Below, one piece after another: positions 46,567-56,838 of a stretch of DNA of 64,000 bases. The stretch is from Ovis canadensis. Taxonomy: Eukaryota; Chordata; Mammalia; Artiodactyla; Bovidae. Below the pieces are notes generated by a model that was not told the origin of the DNA, searched no databases, and saw only the letters and a program-made list of their open reading frames with translations. The stretch spans positions 82,312,501 to 82,376,500 of the forward strand of contig NC_091245.1 in NCBI RefSeq assembly GCF_042477335.2. The letters run 5' to 3'. Positions within the stretch are counted from its first letter, which is position 1, and each line of letters starts with the position of its first letter. Made by a program: the position numbers and the translations under genes.

Positions 46567-47066
46567 ACCTAGACAGTGTATTAAAAAGCAGAGACATTAC
46601 TTTGCAACAAAGGTCCATCTAGTCAAGGCTATGGTTTTTTCAGTGGTCATGTATGGATGTGAGAGTTGGACTATAAAGAAAGCTGAGCATTGAAGAATTG
46701 ATGCTTTGGAACTGTGGTATTGGAGAAGACTCTTGACAGTCCACTGGACTGCAAGGAGATCCAACCAGTCCATCCTAAAGGAGATGAGTCTTGGGTGTTC
46801 ATTGGAGGGACTGATGTTGAAGCTGAAACTCCAATACTTTGGCCACCTGGTGCGAAGAGCTGACTCATTTGAAAAGATCCTGATGCTGGGAAAGATTGAG
46901 GGCAGGAGGAGAAGGGGAAGACAGAGGATAAGATGTTTGGATGGCATCACTGACTCAATGGACATAGATTTGGGTGAATTCTGGGAGTTGGTGATGGACA
47001 GGGAGACCTGGCATGCTGTGGTTCATGGGGTCGCAAAGAGTCGGACACAGCTGAGTTACTGAACTG
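46567..47066 (+). mobile_element. BovB 3' end, 5'-truncated
   Basis: It starts AACCTAGACAGTGTATTAAA and ends GTTACTGAACTGA. The frame 46706-47062 is open for 118 codons to the end of the protein. Confidence 0.92.
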
Positions 47067-47311
47067 ATTTTCTTATCTCAGGCTGCTTCTTCTTCCATAC
47101 ACAGTGGAAGTACCACAGGCACCACTTGTATGTTTCTCTGTCCATCTGAATGATTTCCACTCCTCACTGTTCCTTAGGAACACTGAGTGTGTTGCAGAGA
47201 AGAACCAGTTTGGACTCTATGTTGGAACTGTCTCTTTGACTTGTTATTCATTAGTTTTGCTATTATAATTATACAGAATGCCTGCCTCAGAGAATCCAGC
47301 CCCTCTGCCTG

Positions 47312-47642
47312 ACTGTTAAAATGCCTTTTTTCAGAACCCTATTCACATATAGATGGCAGGAAGGAAGAAATTAACACATCTCTTGCCTGAGTCTTGCCAT
47401 CCTAGGAGATGTTTGTAAGATTAATGATATTTTTACTTTGCTTCCTCACCTCCCCACCAGCTCTAGCCTATAAAAGTTCCTGGCACCCAGACCCAGAGAA
47501 GATGGTTATTTTAAGGTGCTAGCCTGCCATCTTCTCGGTCAGTCCACTTCCTGAATAAAGTCTCTTCCTTGTTTCAACCCCTTCTCTCGGATTCATTGGC
47601 TTGTCATGCAGCAAGCAGAAAGTGAGTTTGGACTCAGTAACA
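47312..47642 (+). mobile_element. Solo-type retroviral LTR
   Basis: It has the order expected of an LTR: a TATA box (TATAAAAG) at 47470, then about 85 bases on the polyadenylation signal AATAAAG near 47554, then T/C-rich sequence to GGCTTGTCATGCAGC, and a CA end near 47642. The same order and several identical words (AGATGGTT, CCATCTTCT, GAATAAAGTC, GGCxTGTCAT) occur in the LTR at 63712-64000. The 5' border (TG at 47312) is a guess. No gag or pol of the same element is adjacent, so it is probably a solo LTR. Confidence 0.7.
47470..47560 (+). promoter_or_regulatory. LTR promoter and polyadenylation signal
   Basis: TATAAAAG (47470-47477) and AATAAAG (about 47554) delimit what would be the LTR start of transcription and the R region. 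Whether the LTR is active cannot be told from sequence alone. Confidence 0.55.
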
Positions 47643-49600
47643 AGTGAGGCTCTAGTGTGACAATATTTCATTTTTAACAAATTCCTACATTTCAGGCAAA
47701 TACATATATCTCTAAATCAGGGCTGTTTTTTGTTTTCTCTCCCTGCCTACTTGTCACATGAAAACTTCCACTGAGCAAAAAGCATTGAATTGAAAGAGAA
47801 GCATTAACACAACCAAAGTCAGTGAGATGGTTGTCTCGGTCCACCTCTTTGTATAATTTACTCATGAATCTAAAATTGATTAAGACCAATGCCAAATACA
47901 CTCTTATTATTGGAGAGTTGTATGTTTTGTACCTTATGATATACTGATTCTGAAAATATCCACCTTGAGAAAACCAGTTAATTTTACAGTTGGCCAGTGT
48001 CCTCTAGCCAGATTCTTTGTTTCTAATGGGTCCCAGAAGCATACCAGGAACTGCTATTTAAATAGTACTTCTTTGAAACAGAAGATATGTTCTATTTCCA
48101 AAACCATAGAAGTCAGATTTGTGAGTCTATCACAGCTTGCTGAAGACTTCACAAAGAACTGCTAGCTTCTGTGGATTCCTCCAGCAACACTGGATCTTCT
48201 AAGGTCATATACCCTGAGCCGGAGCAGCAGGGAACTTTACATCACAGTCTAGCAAAGCTGTAAAACTATTTTATTCTGGAGCTCCCTTAATCTTGCAGCC
48301 TTCTAAGTTACCCAATAAAGGAAGTGGAGGAGTATTTTCCATGATTAATTTTTGTAGACATTTTAATCTGACTCCAATACCAGGGTGCTAACTTTCTTTT
48401 CACTGAGCCATAATTTTATTTAATTAATTTTTCCCTTTTAGACCTGTTTAGTGACCCTAATAAGTAGAGGAATTCCAATATTTAGCTGATGAGAAATAGA
48501 AAAGTTTTCTTTCTTCTGCTCTATGTAAAAGTCTAATTTATTACGGCAGTCCCAAGGAAATATTTCTTCCTTAGAGTTTAGCTTAAAGTATATATTTTAC
48601 ATAGAAATATGCTAATGATGAATTGTCTCATATTCATCTGATTGCATTATGAGATTTATAATCTTATGCTATAATTTCTGGCTCCTCCTCTCAGCTGACT
48701 CTATCCTTGAATTGTTACACTCTGTAAGAAATTTCTTTTCTCAAATTCACCCCTTTCCATAAATTAATATTCTTATTCACTATCAACAACCTCTAATCAT
48801 TAACATATTAATGATTTTCATTAATATATTTGCCTTCTAATTATGCATGTGGACATTTATTTACTTATTATCTTTCTGGAATAAAAAAGTAATGAGAGCC
48901 AAAACACACATTCTTTTACTTCCTCAGTCTAGTTAATGTTGTTCCTGCTCAAATCAATAAATGGTGAGTCACAATTACAGATTAGAATACTTTCATCAAT
49001 GCTTTGTCTAAAAGTATTGTGATTTCATGTTTATTCTAAACTATATGCATTAAAATTATTTTTCTTTTATTATACATCTCGTTTACTTTATATTTTTCCA
49101 CTTTTATTAAGATGCTTTTTTAGGCAAGCTTAACTTTTATCCACTGCCCCCATCACATTGATTTTGCTTTTCTGTGTTCAATGACATCTTAATTAATGGG
49201 CCTTGTTTAAAGAAATTCTCCCAATGAATGATGAGACTCATTTAAGTTACCTAGCATTTCTAGTACCAGTTTTTTTCAAGAAATTCGTTTCCTACCTTTT
49301 CTCTTCATATCAGGTTATTGCACAAACTTTTTAATGTAGATTTTTAAACTATACACTTTTCTCCCCCTACATTCTTAGTCCTATGCACTTGAATACAAAG
49401 ATTTATTTTTATTTTATATCAAAGATTCTTCACATCATTATGTTTTCCCTCATGCAGTGAGGAAACATGATTTATTTTCCAGTACATGCTTTTAAAGAAT
49501 ATGTTTATTTTTACTAATTTCCAATTACTATTTTTCTCAGTTGCTCTGCCTCCTACTTCATCAATAACACTTCTGTGGTCTTTATTTTGACAACTGTTAT
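47643..49600. other. Long interval without recognised repeats
   Basis: About 1.96 kb. The 66-codon frame 47965-48165 and a few shorter frames have no domain. Low-complexity AT-rich stretches dominate from 48400 on. Confidence 0.45.
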
Positions 49601-50049
49601 TGAGCAACAGCCTAGTATAGTATAGTGGTTCTACACTCTGTCAACTTGACCATATCACAGGGTACCCAGCTACTTGGTCAAACATTATTCTGGGTATGTC
49701 TGTGAGGGTGTTTTTTGATGAGATGAACATTCAAATCAGAAGAATAAGTAAAGCAGATTGCATTCCCTAATGTAGGTGAGCCTCATATAATCAATAGAAG
49801 ATCTGAATAAAATAAAATCAAAAGGCTAAGTAAGAGAAACACCTCTTGCTGGGACTTGAACTGTTATGGACTTCAAACTTAAACTGAAACACCTCTTTTC
49901 TTGGGTCACAGGCCTACCTGTCAGATTTCAGCTTATTTCATTGGCTCTCCTGGTTTTGTGGCCTGTGGACTCAAATAATTTTCCTGGGTCTCCAACATGC
50001 TGACTACAGGTAATGGAAATTCATTGCCTCTATAACTGCATGTACCAAT

Positions 50050-50059
50050 TCTCTCTCTC

Positions 50060-50117
<58 letters not shown>
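50050..50117. repeat. (CT)n(AT)n(AC)n microsatellite
   Basis: CTCTCTCTCT, then about 48 bases of alternating AT, then ACACACACA. It belongs to the 3' part of the old repeat, and the BovB at 50121 inserted at its end. Confidence 0.95.
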
Positions 50118-50120
50118 TTC

Positions 50121-50409
50121 AGCTGAAGGACCAATGCTTTGGCCACCTGATGTGAAGAGCTAATTCATTAGAAAAGACCCTGATGCTGGGAAAGATTGAA
50201 GGCAAGAAAAGGGGGCAACAACAGAGGATGAGATGGTTGGATGGCATCACAAACTCAATGGAAATGAGTTTGAGCAAGTTCTGGGAGATGGTGGGATGAG
50301 GGAAGGGATGGGATGCTGAGGGAAGGGATGGGATGGATGGGATGATGAGGGAAGCCTGGCATGCTGCAGTCTATGGGGTTGCAAAGAGTCGGACATGACT
50401 GAGCAACTG
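50121..50409 (+). mobile_element. BovB 3' end with small GGATG expansion
   Basis: It runs from GCTGAAGGACCAATGC to GAGCAACTGG. Between about 50287 and 50352 a run of GGGATGGGATG-type repeats with two GAGGGAAGGGATGGGATG blocks replaces the normal GATGGTGATGGACAGGGAGG. Confidence 0.9.
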
Positions 50410-50475
50410 GACAATATATAGACACAGATAGACACACACATCCTATTGGTTCTGTTTCCCAGGAGAGCTATGATG

Positions 50476-50977
50476 AACACAGATTTTAGTATCTAAGATG
50501 GTTCTAGAAGAACACAATTTCAAGGATGAGTTTTCTGAATTGGTTCTGGAGTTTCCAGAACTGGATCTCTAATTTGATTAGATTTAGAGATGCTAATAAT
50601 TCTATTTCTAGTGATAAGAAGAAAACTGATAGTTTATGGCATGATCTGGCAATAGAAATATATAAAATATCACCATAGTGTTACCCAAACTGGGTTTTTC
50701 TCTTGGTAGATGTCAAGCTAAAAGATACAGCCAAGATAAAGACCTGGAGAAGGAAGGATGTATCACTTGTAACAAGTAAAGAAAACACCAGGGATCTTTC
50801 CCAAAGCAATGTCTCCTGAACAGCAAAACCAGAGAAGTTTTAAGCTAAGGGTACATGCATATTCATGAAGGGGTTTGGGAGGTGCATGCTTATTCACAAA
50901 TAGGCTGGCATGTAGCAGACTTTGGCTTAAAATTGGGGCGAAGGTTGACAGAGTCCAGGGAGTAAGTCAAGGAAAAG
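50476..50977. other. Unclassified, perhaps LTR-like
   Basis: About 500 bases between the old repeat and BovB. Near 50840-50920 a run with GCATATTCATGAAGG and GGTGCATGCTTATTCAC looks like an inexact repeated unit. No family can be assigned. Confidence 0.3.
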
Positions 50978-51907
50978 GAGTCCAAAGAAAGGGAATACAT
51001 CAAGGCTGTACATTGGCACCATGCTTATTTAACTTATATGCAGAGTACATCATGAGAAATGCTGGGCTGGATGAAACACAAGCTGGAATCAAGATTGCCA
51101 GGAGAAATATCAATAACCTCAGATATGCAGATAACACCACCCTCATGGCAGAAAGAGAAGAACTAAAGAGCCTCTTGATGAAAGTAAAAGAGGAGAGTGA
51201 AAAGTTGGCTTAAAGCTCAACAGTCAGAAAACTAAGATCATGCCATCTGGTCCCATCACTTCATGGGAAATAGATAGGGAAACAGTGGAAACAGTGGCTT
51301 TCTTTATTTTGGGGCTTCCAAAGCACTGCAGATGGTGACTGCAGCCATGAAATTAAAAGATGTTTACTGCTTGGGAAAAAAGTTATGACCAACCTAGATA
51401 GCACATTGAAAAGCAGAGACATTACTTTGACAACAAAGGTCCATCTAGTCAAGGCTATTGTTTTTCCAGTGGTCATGTATAGATGTGAGAGTTGGACTGT
51501 AAAGAAAGCTAAGTGCTGAAGAATTGATGGTTTTGAACTGTGGTGTTGGAGAAGACTCTTGAGAGTCCCTTGGACTGCAAGGAGATCTAATCAGTCCATC
51601 CAAAAAGAAATCAGTCTGAATATTCTTTGGAAGGACTGATGCTGAAGCTGAAACTCCAAAACTTTGGCCGCCTGATGCAAAGAGCTGAGTCATTTGAAAA
51701 CACCCTGATGCTGGGAAAGATTGAAGGTGGAGGAGAAGGGGATGACAGAGAATGAGATTGTTGGACGGCATCACTGACTCAATGGACATGAATTTTAGTA
51801 AACTCCAGGAGCTGGTGATGGACAGGGAGAGCTGGCATGCTGCAGTCCATGGGGTCGCAAAGAGTCAGACACAACTGAGTGACTGAACTGAACTGAACTG
51901 AACTGAA
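50978..51907 (+). mobile_element. BovB, RT palm to 3' end
   Basis: It begins within the QGC region (GGGAATACATCAAGGCTG). The motif C reads YADN in the frame 50875-51213 (RYADNTTLMAE): the second aspartate is lost by GAC to AAC. It ends with four consecutive ACTGA pentamers (51888-51907), the longest such tail in the window. Confidence 0.92.
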
Positions 51908-52079
51908 GCTTTAGCAGACTGATATCACAAAGGGTGAGAAAAGGAAACATCATCATCCTTTACACTGCTGAAAATCCAACTCAGAATTTCATCCTATGCC
52001 TGACTGAATTTCAACGCAAGTTGAACTCTCAGCTATATAGTGTATCTATTGTTAAAATGATCCTTTAATTAAAGGGGGG

Positions 52080-52287
52080 CTTCCCTGGTGGCTGAGAGGT
52101 TAAAGCATCTGCCTCCAATGTAGGAGACCTGGGTTCGATCCCTGGGTCAGGAAGATCCCCTGGAGAAGGAAATGGCAATCCACTCCAGTATTCTTGCCTG
52201 GAGAATCCCACGGACAGAGAAGTCTAGTATGTTACAGTCCACAGGGTTGCAAAGAGTCGGACACGACTGAGCGACTTCACCTTCACC
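52080..52287 (+). mobile_element. Bov-tA SINE with perfect TSD
   Basis: TAATTAAAGGGGGG at 52066-52079 and 52288-52301 is a 14-bp perfect TSD. The body is near the family consensus (GGTTCGATCCCTGGGTCAGG, GGAGAAGGAAATGGCAATCC, GAGTCGGACACGACTGAGCG), so it is probably a recent insertion. Confidence 0.97.
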
Positions 52288-52301
52288 TAATTAAAGGGGG
52301 G

Positions 52302-53040
52302 AATGCCTTCCTAAAAGTTAGAATAGGGACATGGGAAATACCCTGATAACTGGAGATACTGAATTGTTAAGTTCTTATGAGTTTCCATTCCCAATGGAAG
52401 AGGCCTTCCTATCCCCCGTGCCTTTCCACCCTCCCCTGAGAGAATTAATCCTATCATAAAATGGAAGAGGTATTTATGAGACCAGGCCCACGCAGGGCCT
52501 AAAGGCACAAGTAAGTTACATGAAAACATAGTCCAAATGCTCTTGGCCCAAGTTCTTGCTACTTCTTTCTCTCTTTCAGTCTGCACCTGTGGTCTCAAGG
52601 AGAGTTCACTGTGATCAATTTACAGAAAGATGATTCAGGCCTAGTTTAATGATGGTTTTGTACAATGTGCAGGTACTCCCCAAAAGTAGACAGCTGTAGC
52701 ATTGTAGCCCCTTTCTAGGATATCCCTAAGGACAATGATGAAAGGAATTCTCCCAGGTAGGCAGCATTTTGAGCAATACATCTGATTGTTCACTTTGCAT
52801 GGACAATAAATGGCCAGACACAGAATTATATGCCCGTTCATAGCTGTGGCCAATGGTTTGGCTGGGTGACCAGGGACTTGAAATGAATGCAGTTGGAAAA
52901 CTCGTTGCAAGGAAATTTGAAGAAGAGATATGTGGATAGACTTCTCTAAATGGACCAAAAAAAAAAAAAAGTGAAGACATGTTTATCTTATGTGAATGCT
53001 CACCAAGTGGTAATTTCATAGAAGAGGGATAAGATGACTT
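52302..53040 (+). mobile_element. Probable ERV-L internal region, upstream of integrase
   Basis: This sequence is contiguous with the integrase-like region at 53041 and contains no BovB or SINE. It holds an A14-like run at 52958-52971. I assign it to the same fossil by position only; no motif was read. Confidence 0.4.
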
Positions 53041-53760
53041 GTTCTGTGGATACCAGGCAATCTCTTTACCCAGTCATCCCTTCATTGCCCAAGCAATCTC
53101 ATGAAGACAGTGGTCATGGTGGAAAAATCACAGACCCAACACCATGAACTTTCTCACACCAAGGTCAACCTAACTAAGGCTACTGCTGCACCAAAGTTCC
53201 CATATGGCATCACTCCCCAGGGTAATCAGTCACTTGCTTGGTATTACATTATATTTGACTGTTTTCACCATGAAAGAGGCAATATTTCTCACTACAATAG
53301 ACACTCTTCATATGTATTTATTTTCCTTGCACTCAATTTTTCCGCCAAAACCACCAGCTGTGACTTATAGAATTCCTTATCCACCATCATGACACTTTAC
53401 ACAGTCACTGTTGCTCTTGATTAAGGGACTCATTTCACAGAAAAAGAAGTACAGTTATGGACATATGCTCATGGAATTCCCTGGTATTACTATGTTCTCT
53501 ACCCTCCTGAAGCAGCTGGCTTGATCAACCAGTGGAATGGGCTCTTGAAGACTCAATTATATTAGTACCAGCTATGTGGAAATACCTTGCAAGGCTGGGG
53601 CAAGTTTCTTAAGAATAATGCATAAGCTCTGAATAAACTGCCAACATATGCTGCTGCTTCTCCCATAGGTCAAGGAATCAGAGGTAGAAATAGGAATAGC
53701 ACCACTCACTATTGCCCCTACTGAGCCACTAGCAAGGTTTTTCTTTCTATTCCTGCAGTC
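53041..53760 (+). pseudogene. ERV-L-type integrase fossil
   Basis: With several frameshifts and stops, the plus strand reads like the integrase core of a class III (ERV-L) endogenous retrovirus. A segment near 53330 codes for a short S-A-K-T-T-S-C-D, and one near 53480 has W-Y-Y-Y. Near 53525 is N-Q-W-N-G-L-L-K, a conserved integrase motif that contains the region of the third catalytic acidic residue; the expected acidic residue appears as Q here. The fossil is clearly broken: frame changes near 53400-53470 and stops throughout. Not a functional gene. Confidence 0.65.
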
Positions 53761-54660
53761 TTAAGTTCTGCTAGCCTAAAGGTCTAGCTACAAGAGAGGA
53801 ATGACTCCATCAAGACTCCATCAAGAGACACATCAAAGTTCTGTTAAACTAGAATTTAAGACTTCAGTCCAGAAAGTTTGGTATCCTCAGGCTTTTGAAT
53901 CAACATGTGAAGAAGGGAGTTACTGTGCTGGCTGGGTGATTGATCCTGACTTTGAAGGGGAATTTGGACTAATACTGCAAAATGGAGGTAAAATAGACTA
54001 TGTCTGGGCTTCCCTGGTAGCTCAGCTGATAAAGAATCTTTCTGCAATGCAGGAGACTCTGGTTTTGTTCCTGGGTTGGGAAGATCCCTGGAGAAGGAAT
54101 AGGGTACCCACTCCAGTATTCACAGGCTTCCCTGGTGGTTCAGATGGTAAAGAATCCGCCTGCAGTGACAGAGACCTGGGTTCGAGCTCTGGGTTGGGAA
54201 GATCCCCCTGAAGAGGGCATGGCAACCCACTCCAGGATTCTTGCTTGGAGAATCCCCAAGGACAGAGGAGCCTAGTGGGCTACACTCCATGGGGTCACAA
54301 AGAATCAGACATGGCTGAGCAACTAAACACAGCACAGAGTATGTCTAGAATACAGGTGATCACTTAAGGCTTGTCTTAGTGCATCTTTTAGTTTTACCAT
54401 GCACTATGTTTAAGGTAAGTGGAAAACTACAACAACCTAATCCAGGATGACTCCTAATTGTTCAGAGCTTTCAGGATGAACTTACTCAGTCACCTCACCA
54501 GATTAAGAACCAAAGAGATATGAGGTATTTGCTAAAGGCAAAAAGAATACAGACTAGGTACAGGGAGAAGGTAGAGTATAAATACTAACTATAACCATGT
54601 GACAAGTTATGGAAACAAGGAAAATAATTGTCTTGAGAATATCTTCATTATTTTGTTTAT
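53761..54660 (+). pseudogene. ERV-L-type dUTPase-like 3' part, split by SINEs
   Basis: In the frame starting at 53801, residues around 46-60 read G-W-V-I-D-P-D-F-E-G-E-F. This resembles the dUTPase motif in which V-I-D precedes an aromatic residue and G-E. ERV-L elements are known to carry a dUTPase domain after integrase, so the position fits. Two SINE units (54006-54339) interrupt it. The ERV sequence resumes at about 54346 and is traceable to about 54640 (CTGGAAAACTACAACAACC and the following A-rich part). Breaks and SINEs exclude function. The identification is by motif plus position and should be checked by alignment. Confidence 0.6.
54006..54339 (+). mobile_element. Two Bov-tA SINE units in tandem, with TSD
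   Basis: TATGTCT at 53999-54005 and 54340-54346 is a 7-bp TSD around both units. Unit 1 (54006-54122) is cut in its body after CACTCCAGTATTC; unit 2 (54124-54332) is full length. One TSD around both suggests a single insertion of a chimeric dimer, or insertion of unit 2 into the body of unit 1 with loss of its end. Confidence 0.88.
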
Positions 54661-54983
54661 TTTGTTATGAATAAATTGTGTGTTTGTATATACAGGTATA
54701 TACATACATATTGCAGATATCTTTATTTTCCCTCTCTTAATGTTTTATCATGTAACAAAGGCATGTTAACTTTACATCATAATATTTAAGTTATGCAATA
54801 TCAAGGAGAATAATAATAATAATCAAGGGCTTTTTTCCCATCTTGTGGGGAAGGAATTAGTAGGATTTCAACTGTATAAGGATTGTTATATCATGTTAGG
54901 GAGAACTATGACATTGTTATCATCTTTCCTTGGTTATTAAGCTTAGTGCAAAGGGGTGCCAAGTTGACATGAGTTAGACCTGT
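54661..54983. other. Unclassified AT-rich interval
   Basis: About 320 bases; nothing recognised. Confidence 0.4.
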
Positions 54984-55490
54984 GATAGTTAATTTCATGT
55001 GTCAACTTAACTGAGCTAGTAGGGTGCCCAGACATTTGAACAAACATTCTGGTTGTGTCTGTGAGGACGTGTCTGAATAAGACTAACACTTGAATCAGTA
55101 GACTGAATAATGCAGACTTTCCTCCCTAATGTGGATCTGTCTCAGCCATCAATAGAAGGAATGAATAAAACAAAGTAGCTAAGTAAGAAAAAACTCCTAC
55201 TTGACTATATGAGTTGGGACTGATTATTTTTTGGCCTTTAGATTCAGATTGATTTATCAGATATTCTTCAGTCTCAAACCTGTCAGCTTACAGTCTAAAT
55301 CTTATGCAATCAGTTCTCCTGGTTTTCAGGACTTTGACCTTGTACTGGAACTACATATTCACATTCCTGGATTTCCAGCTTGTGGACTGCTGATCTTAAA
55401 ACTTCTTACTCTCCATAATTATGTGAGACAACTGCTCATAATAAATCTCAACCTCTCTCTCTCTCCTATTTACACAGTCATATAACCCTA
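54984..55490 (+). mobile_element. Old mammalian interspersed repeat, copy 2
   Basis: TGATAGTTAATTTCATGTGT, GTCAACTTAACTGAG, TGTGTCTGTGAGGACG, AATCAGTAGACTGAATAA and TTCTCCTGGTTTTCAGG occur in the order seen at 49610-50475. It ends TAATAAATCTCAACCTCTCT with a short CT run and CATATAACCCTAACACAC. Confidence 0.7.
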
Positions 55491-56339
55491 ACACACTATT
55501 TTAAAAATAGTATTTGATATAAATAAAAAGTATTTGATATAAACATAATTCATGATTGAATACTATCAGTATGTATCCTCAAATTAACTGCATTTATTAA
55601 ATTTATTTATATTCATGTTTTTTGTTGTGTGGTAAACTGCTGAATTTTGTAGACCTTGGAACTAAATTACCTGAGTTGACTTTTGATTCACTGCTTATTA
55701 GTCTGATGGGTTTGAATATGTTTCTGGACTAATCCTTGTTTTTATAACTTCTTTTGTAAATTGGGATAAAGTACTATCTATCTCAGTTATAGTGATGATT
55801 ATGAAAATTATTACATTAAAAATTCATAAAAAGTGCTAGGCACATACTACAGAATCAGTACTATCTCTTTGCTATTATTTGCCCAAACCATAAGCAATAT
55901 TTAATTACTTTTTATTTAAAGTTTCTTATTGTTCCTTAGTCAAAGTTTGGTTACTGTTACCAGTTATTACATCAGCCAACTTCAGCAATGCTTATTTTTT
56001 CTCCAAGGAATCTTTTTATTCCTTTAATTATAAATTTGATGTATCTTTCCAAAACTCTACCACAAATGCCATTGAATTAATGACAATATGCCAGTTATAT
56101 TAATTTATTTTTAAGGATAGCATCCTATTAGCTCACCAACAATCATTTTAAATACGAGCAATAAAGAAAAACTAATTATTATTAAACAACTTATATTCAC
56201 CTTATATGAAAAACACTAGAAATATAGGGATAAGTAAGATAAGATCCATGACCATACGTAATTTAACATTTTGAGGGAAGACAAAGACATTACAGAGATG
56301 TGTAATTAGTACAAGTCCTTTTCTTCTCCATATCAGTAT
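55491..56339. other. Unclassified AT-rich interval
   Basis: About 850 bases with no repeat or exon named. Confidence 0.45.
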
Positions 56340-56832
56340 TCAGTTCAGTTCAGTCCAGTCACTCAGTCATGTTTGACTCTTTGTGACCCCATGAACCGCA
56401 GCTTGCCAGGCCTCACTGTCCATCACCAACTCCCGGAGTCTACTTAACCCATGTCCATTGAGTTGGTGATGCCATCTAACCATCTCCTCCTCTGTCATCC
56501 CCTTCTCCTCCTGCCCTCAATCTTTCCCAGCATCAGGGTCTTTTCTAATGAGTCAGCTCTTCACATCAGGTGGCCAAAGTATTGGAGTTTCAGCTTCAAC
56601 ATCAGTCATTCCAATGAACACCCAGGACTGATATGTATTAGGATGGACTGGTTAGATCTCCTTGCAGTCCAAGGGACTCTCAAGAGTCTTGTCCAACACC
56701 ACAGTTGAAAAGCATCAATTCTTTGGTGCTCAGCTTTCTTTATAGTCCAACTCTCACATCCATACATGACTACTGGAAAAAACACAGCCTTGACTAGATG
56801 GACCTTTGTTGACAAAGTAATGTCTCTGCTAT
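56340..56832 (-). mobile_element. BovB 3' end, antisense
   Basis: It runs from TCAGT pentamers at 56340 to the truncation AGCAGAGACATTAC (minus strand), which is within two bases of the truncation of the copy at 23710-24203. TATCAG at 56331-56336 and 56833-56838 may be a 6-bp TSD. The minus frame 56606-56869 encodes Y-G-C-E-S-W-T-I-K-K. Confidence 0.92.
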
Positions 56833-56838
56833 TATCAG

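Larger units (their letters stand above)
49610..50475 (+). mobile_element. Old mammalian interspersed repeat, copy 1, split by BovB
   Basis: It has the series TGTCAACTTGACCATATCAC, GGTCAAACATTATTCTGGG, TGTCTGTGAGGGTG and ATGAACATTCAAATCAGAAG. Then come TGGCTCTCCTGGTTTTGTGG and, after CTCTCTCTC, TA repeat and BovB, the end TATTGGTTCTGTTTCCCAGG at about 50444-50463. A second copy with the same order lies at 54984-55490. It is a widespread mammalian repeat with a CT/TA simple-repeat near its end; I do not assign the family name. Confidence 0.7.

Noticed and set aside
47965..48165. 66-codon frame in a repeat-poor stretch as a small gene
   Set aside because: No domain, no supporting start context, and a length expected by chance in 64 kb.
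51888..51907. ACTGA pentamer runs as a CRISPR-like or telomere-like array
   Set aside because: They sit at the 3' end of every well-preserved BovB copy and are the element's normal tail.
53801..54211. 136-codon frame as an intact dUTPase gene
   Set aside because: Only a short central motif is recognisable, and the last third is SINE sequence; it is a fossil fragment.
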